DNA from: Druceiella hillmani
Taxonomy: Eukaryota; Arthropoda; Insecta; Lepidoptera; Hepialidae
DNA length: 64,000 nucleotides
Reading direction: 5' to 3'
NCBI GenBank assembly: GCA_039881145.1
Contig: JAYKKI010000137.1
Span: 1,042,501 to 1,106,500, forward strand
Part shown: positions 63,151 through 64,000 of the stretch, piece after piece
Layout of the letters: the number at the start of each line of letters is the position of its first letter
Position numbering within the stretch: position 1 is the stretch's first letter
Translations under genes and position numbers: made by a program
The notes under the pieces: model-generated
Database searches by the model: none
What the model was told of the DNA's origin: nothing
Seen by the model: only the letters and a program-made list of their open reading frames with translations

Positions 63151-64000
63151 TATTATAACGGGTGAAAAACTTGCATTTCTAGCCCTTTCATAGGTTGAGT
63201 AGTTTATATGCAATTTTTTAAAATATGAGCGAAAAAAAAATAAATAAAATAATTAATAAATAACTTTCTCTCTGGGCACTCAATTATGGGAAATGCACAA
63301 AATGTTTAAAAATGAAAAGAAATACGCAGGATTGTTTTCTGCCTATTTTTTAATTCGTTACCTCATCATATAATTAGTTACAATATAACTAATAAACTTA
63401 GAACAGAACATTAAACTTGCACAATTAGAAAATAGATAAAAACATTGCTAATAAACTCAGTATATGACAAGCTTGTCATAATTTCCTCTGTCACACGCTA
63501 TTCTGACCTTGACCCTATTTTAACTTTGATATAACTTCGTTTCATGCAATAAAATACTAGCACGATAGTTTTGTAATTCGATAGATTTTTATTTATGTAG
63601 AAAAAATTACTTCATGTAATAAATTTGCAAAATCGAAACTATCAAGAAGTATTATTAAATTTGTTGCAAGTAGCAATATACATTGACCCAAATTTTAAAA
63701 TTAAATAAAGTTTAAGTAATAATCTCATTAATTTTTAAAATATATTAAGGGAAACTTTAAAATTATCGTTATTTGTTCATTATGTTCTACTGACGTTTTC
63801 ATACATAGCTCATGCTCTTTTTTCAGCATCTCATGCTGTTTCATAATTGAGAAAAAAACAAAAATTCAACAAGAAGTAAATAAAACATTTTAAGGATGCT
63901 CTAAAGACGCCGTCCGACGTAACAGATGTAATTTGTAATCTATATAATTTGTAATCTTAGATTCAACTTAATAGTTTACATATTTTTCTACGAAATGCGA
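63151..64000. other. AT-rich non-coding stretch to the window end
   Basis: No gene, RNA or element recognised. Confidence 0.45.

Overview
This looks like a gene-poor, very AT-rich stretch of an insect nuclear genome, most probably a moth or butterfly (Lepidoptera). The lepidopteran call rests on interspersed repeats I recognise from that order. These are the AACCGACT repeat at 5793, the repeat ending ATAAGGGTTCC...GAGGTACGG at 62490-62795 with older relatives at 2280, 8690 and 59165, the repeat ends resembling ACGAAGTCGCGG...CTAR near 3145, 27030 and 31967, and a tRNA-derived SINE at 33762. No bacterial-type operons, rRNA genes or intact tRNA genes were found. No complete host protein gene can be supported. 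The window is either intergenic or lies inside very large introns.

Layout. Bases 1-12400 hold (TA)n and (TG)n microsatellites, small tandem duplications and eroded interspersed repeats. At 12411-12669 is the most complete of four copies of a dispersed inverted-repeat element (others at 35944, 48186 and 57961). Each arm of the 12411 copy can be folded into a type I hammerhead-ribozyme-like motif, which suggests the terminal repeat of a Penelope-like retroelement. Bases 12770-24700 are mostly structureless AT-rich DNA with hairpins and short duplications.

Bases 24708-29425 are a graveyard of transposons: a dead mariner, a decayed tandem array, a Helitron-like end, one copy of an unknown 370-bp repeat, and a dead P-element-type gene that keeps a THAP domain and a C-terminal catalytic-region segment but has lost the middle. 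A SINE with a 9-bp target duplication sits at 33762-33964. Next to it on the minus strand (35377-35041) is the only host-gene-like reading frame: a signal peptide, a short ectodomain and a C-terminal membrane segment, broken by one apparent frameshift.

Bases 36800-49320 contain the second unknown-repeat copy, dispersed repeats, a degenerate telomere-like (CCTAA)n island, several strong hairpins, a weak exon candidate at 46374 and a second mariner fragment. A nearly complete hAT transposon (50560-52819, 8-bp target duplication) carries a decayed BED-finger transposase. Bases 52830-64000 are again mostly AT-rich filler with microsatellites and old repeats.

The elements do not form a pathway. 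At least five mobile-element classes (mariner, hAT, P, SINE, probable Penelope-like, perhaps Helitron) have accumulated and decayed here. All identifications come from reading and translating the sequence by eye; no database search was run.
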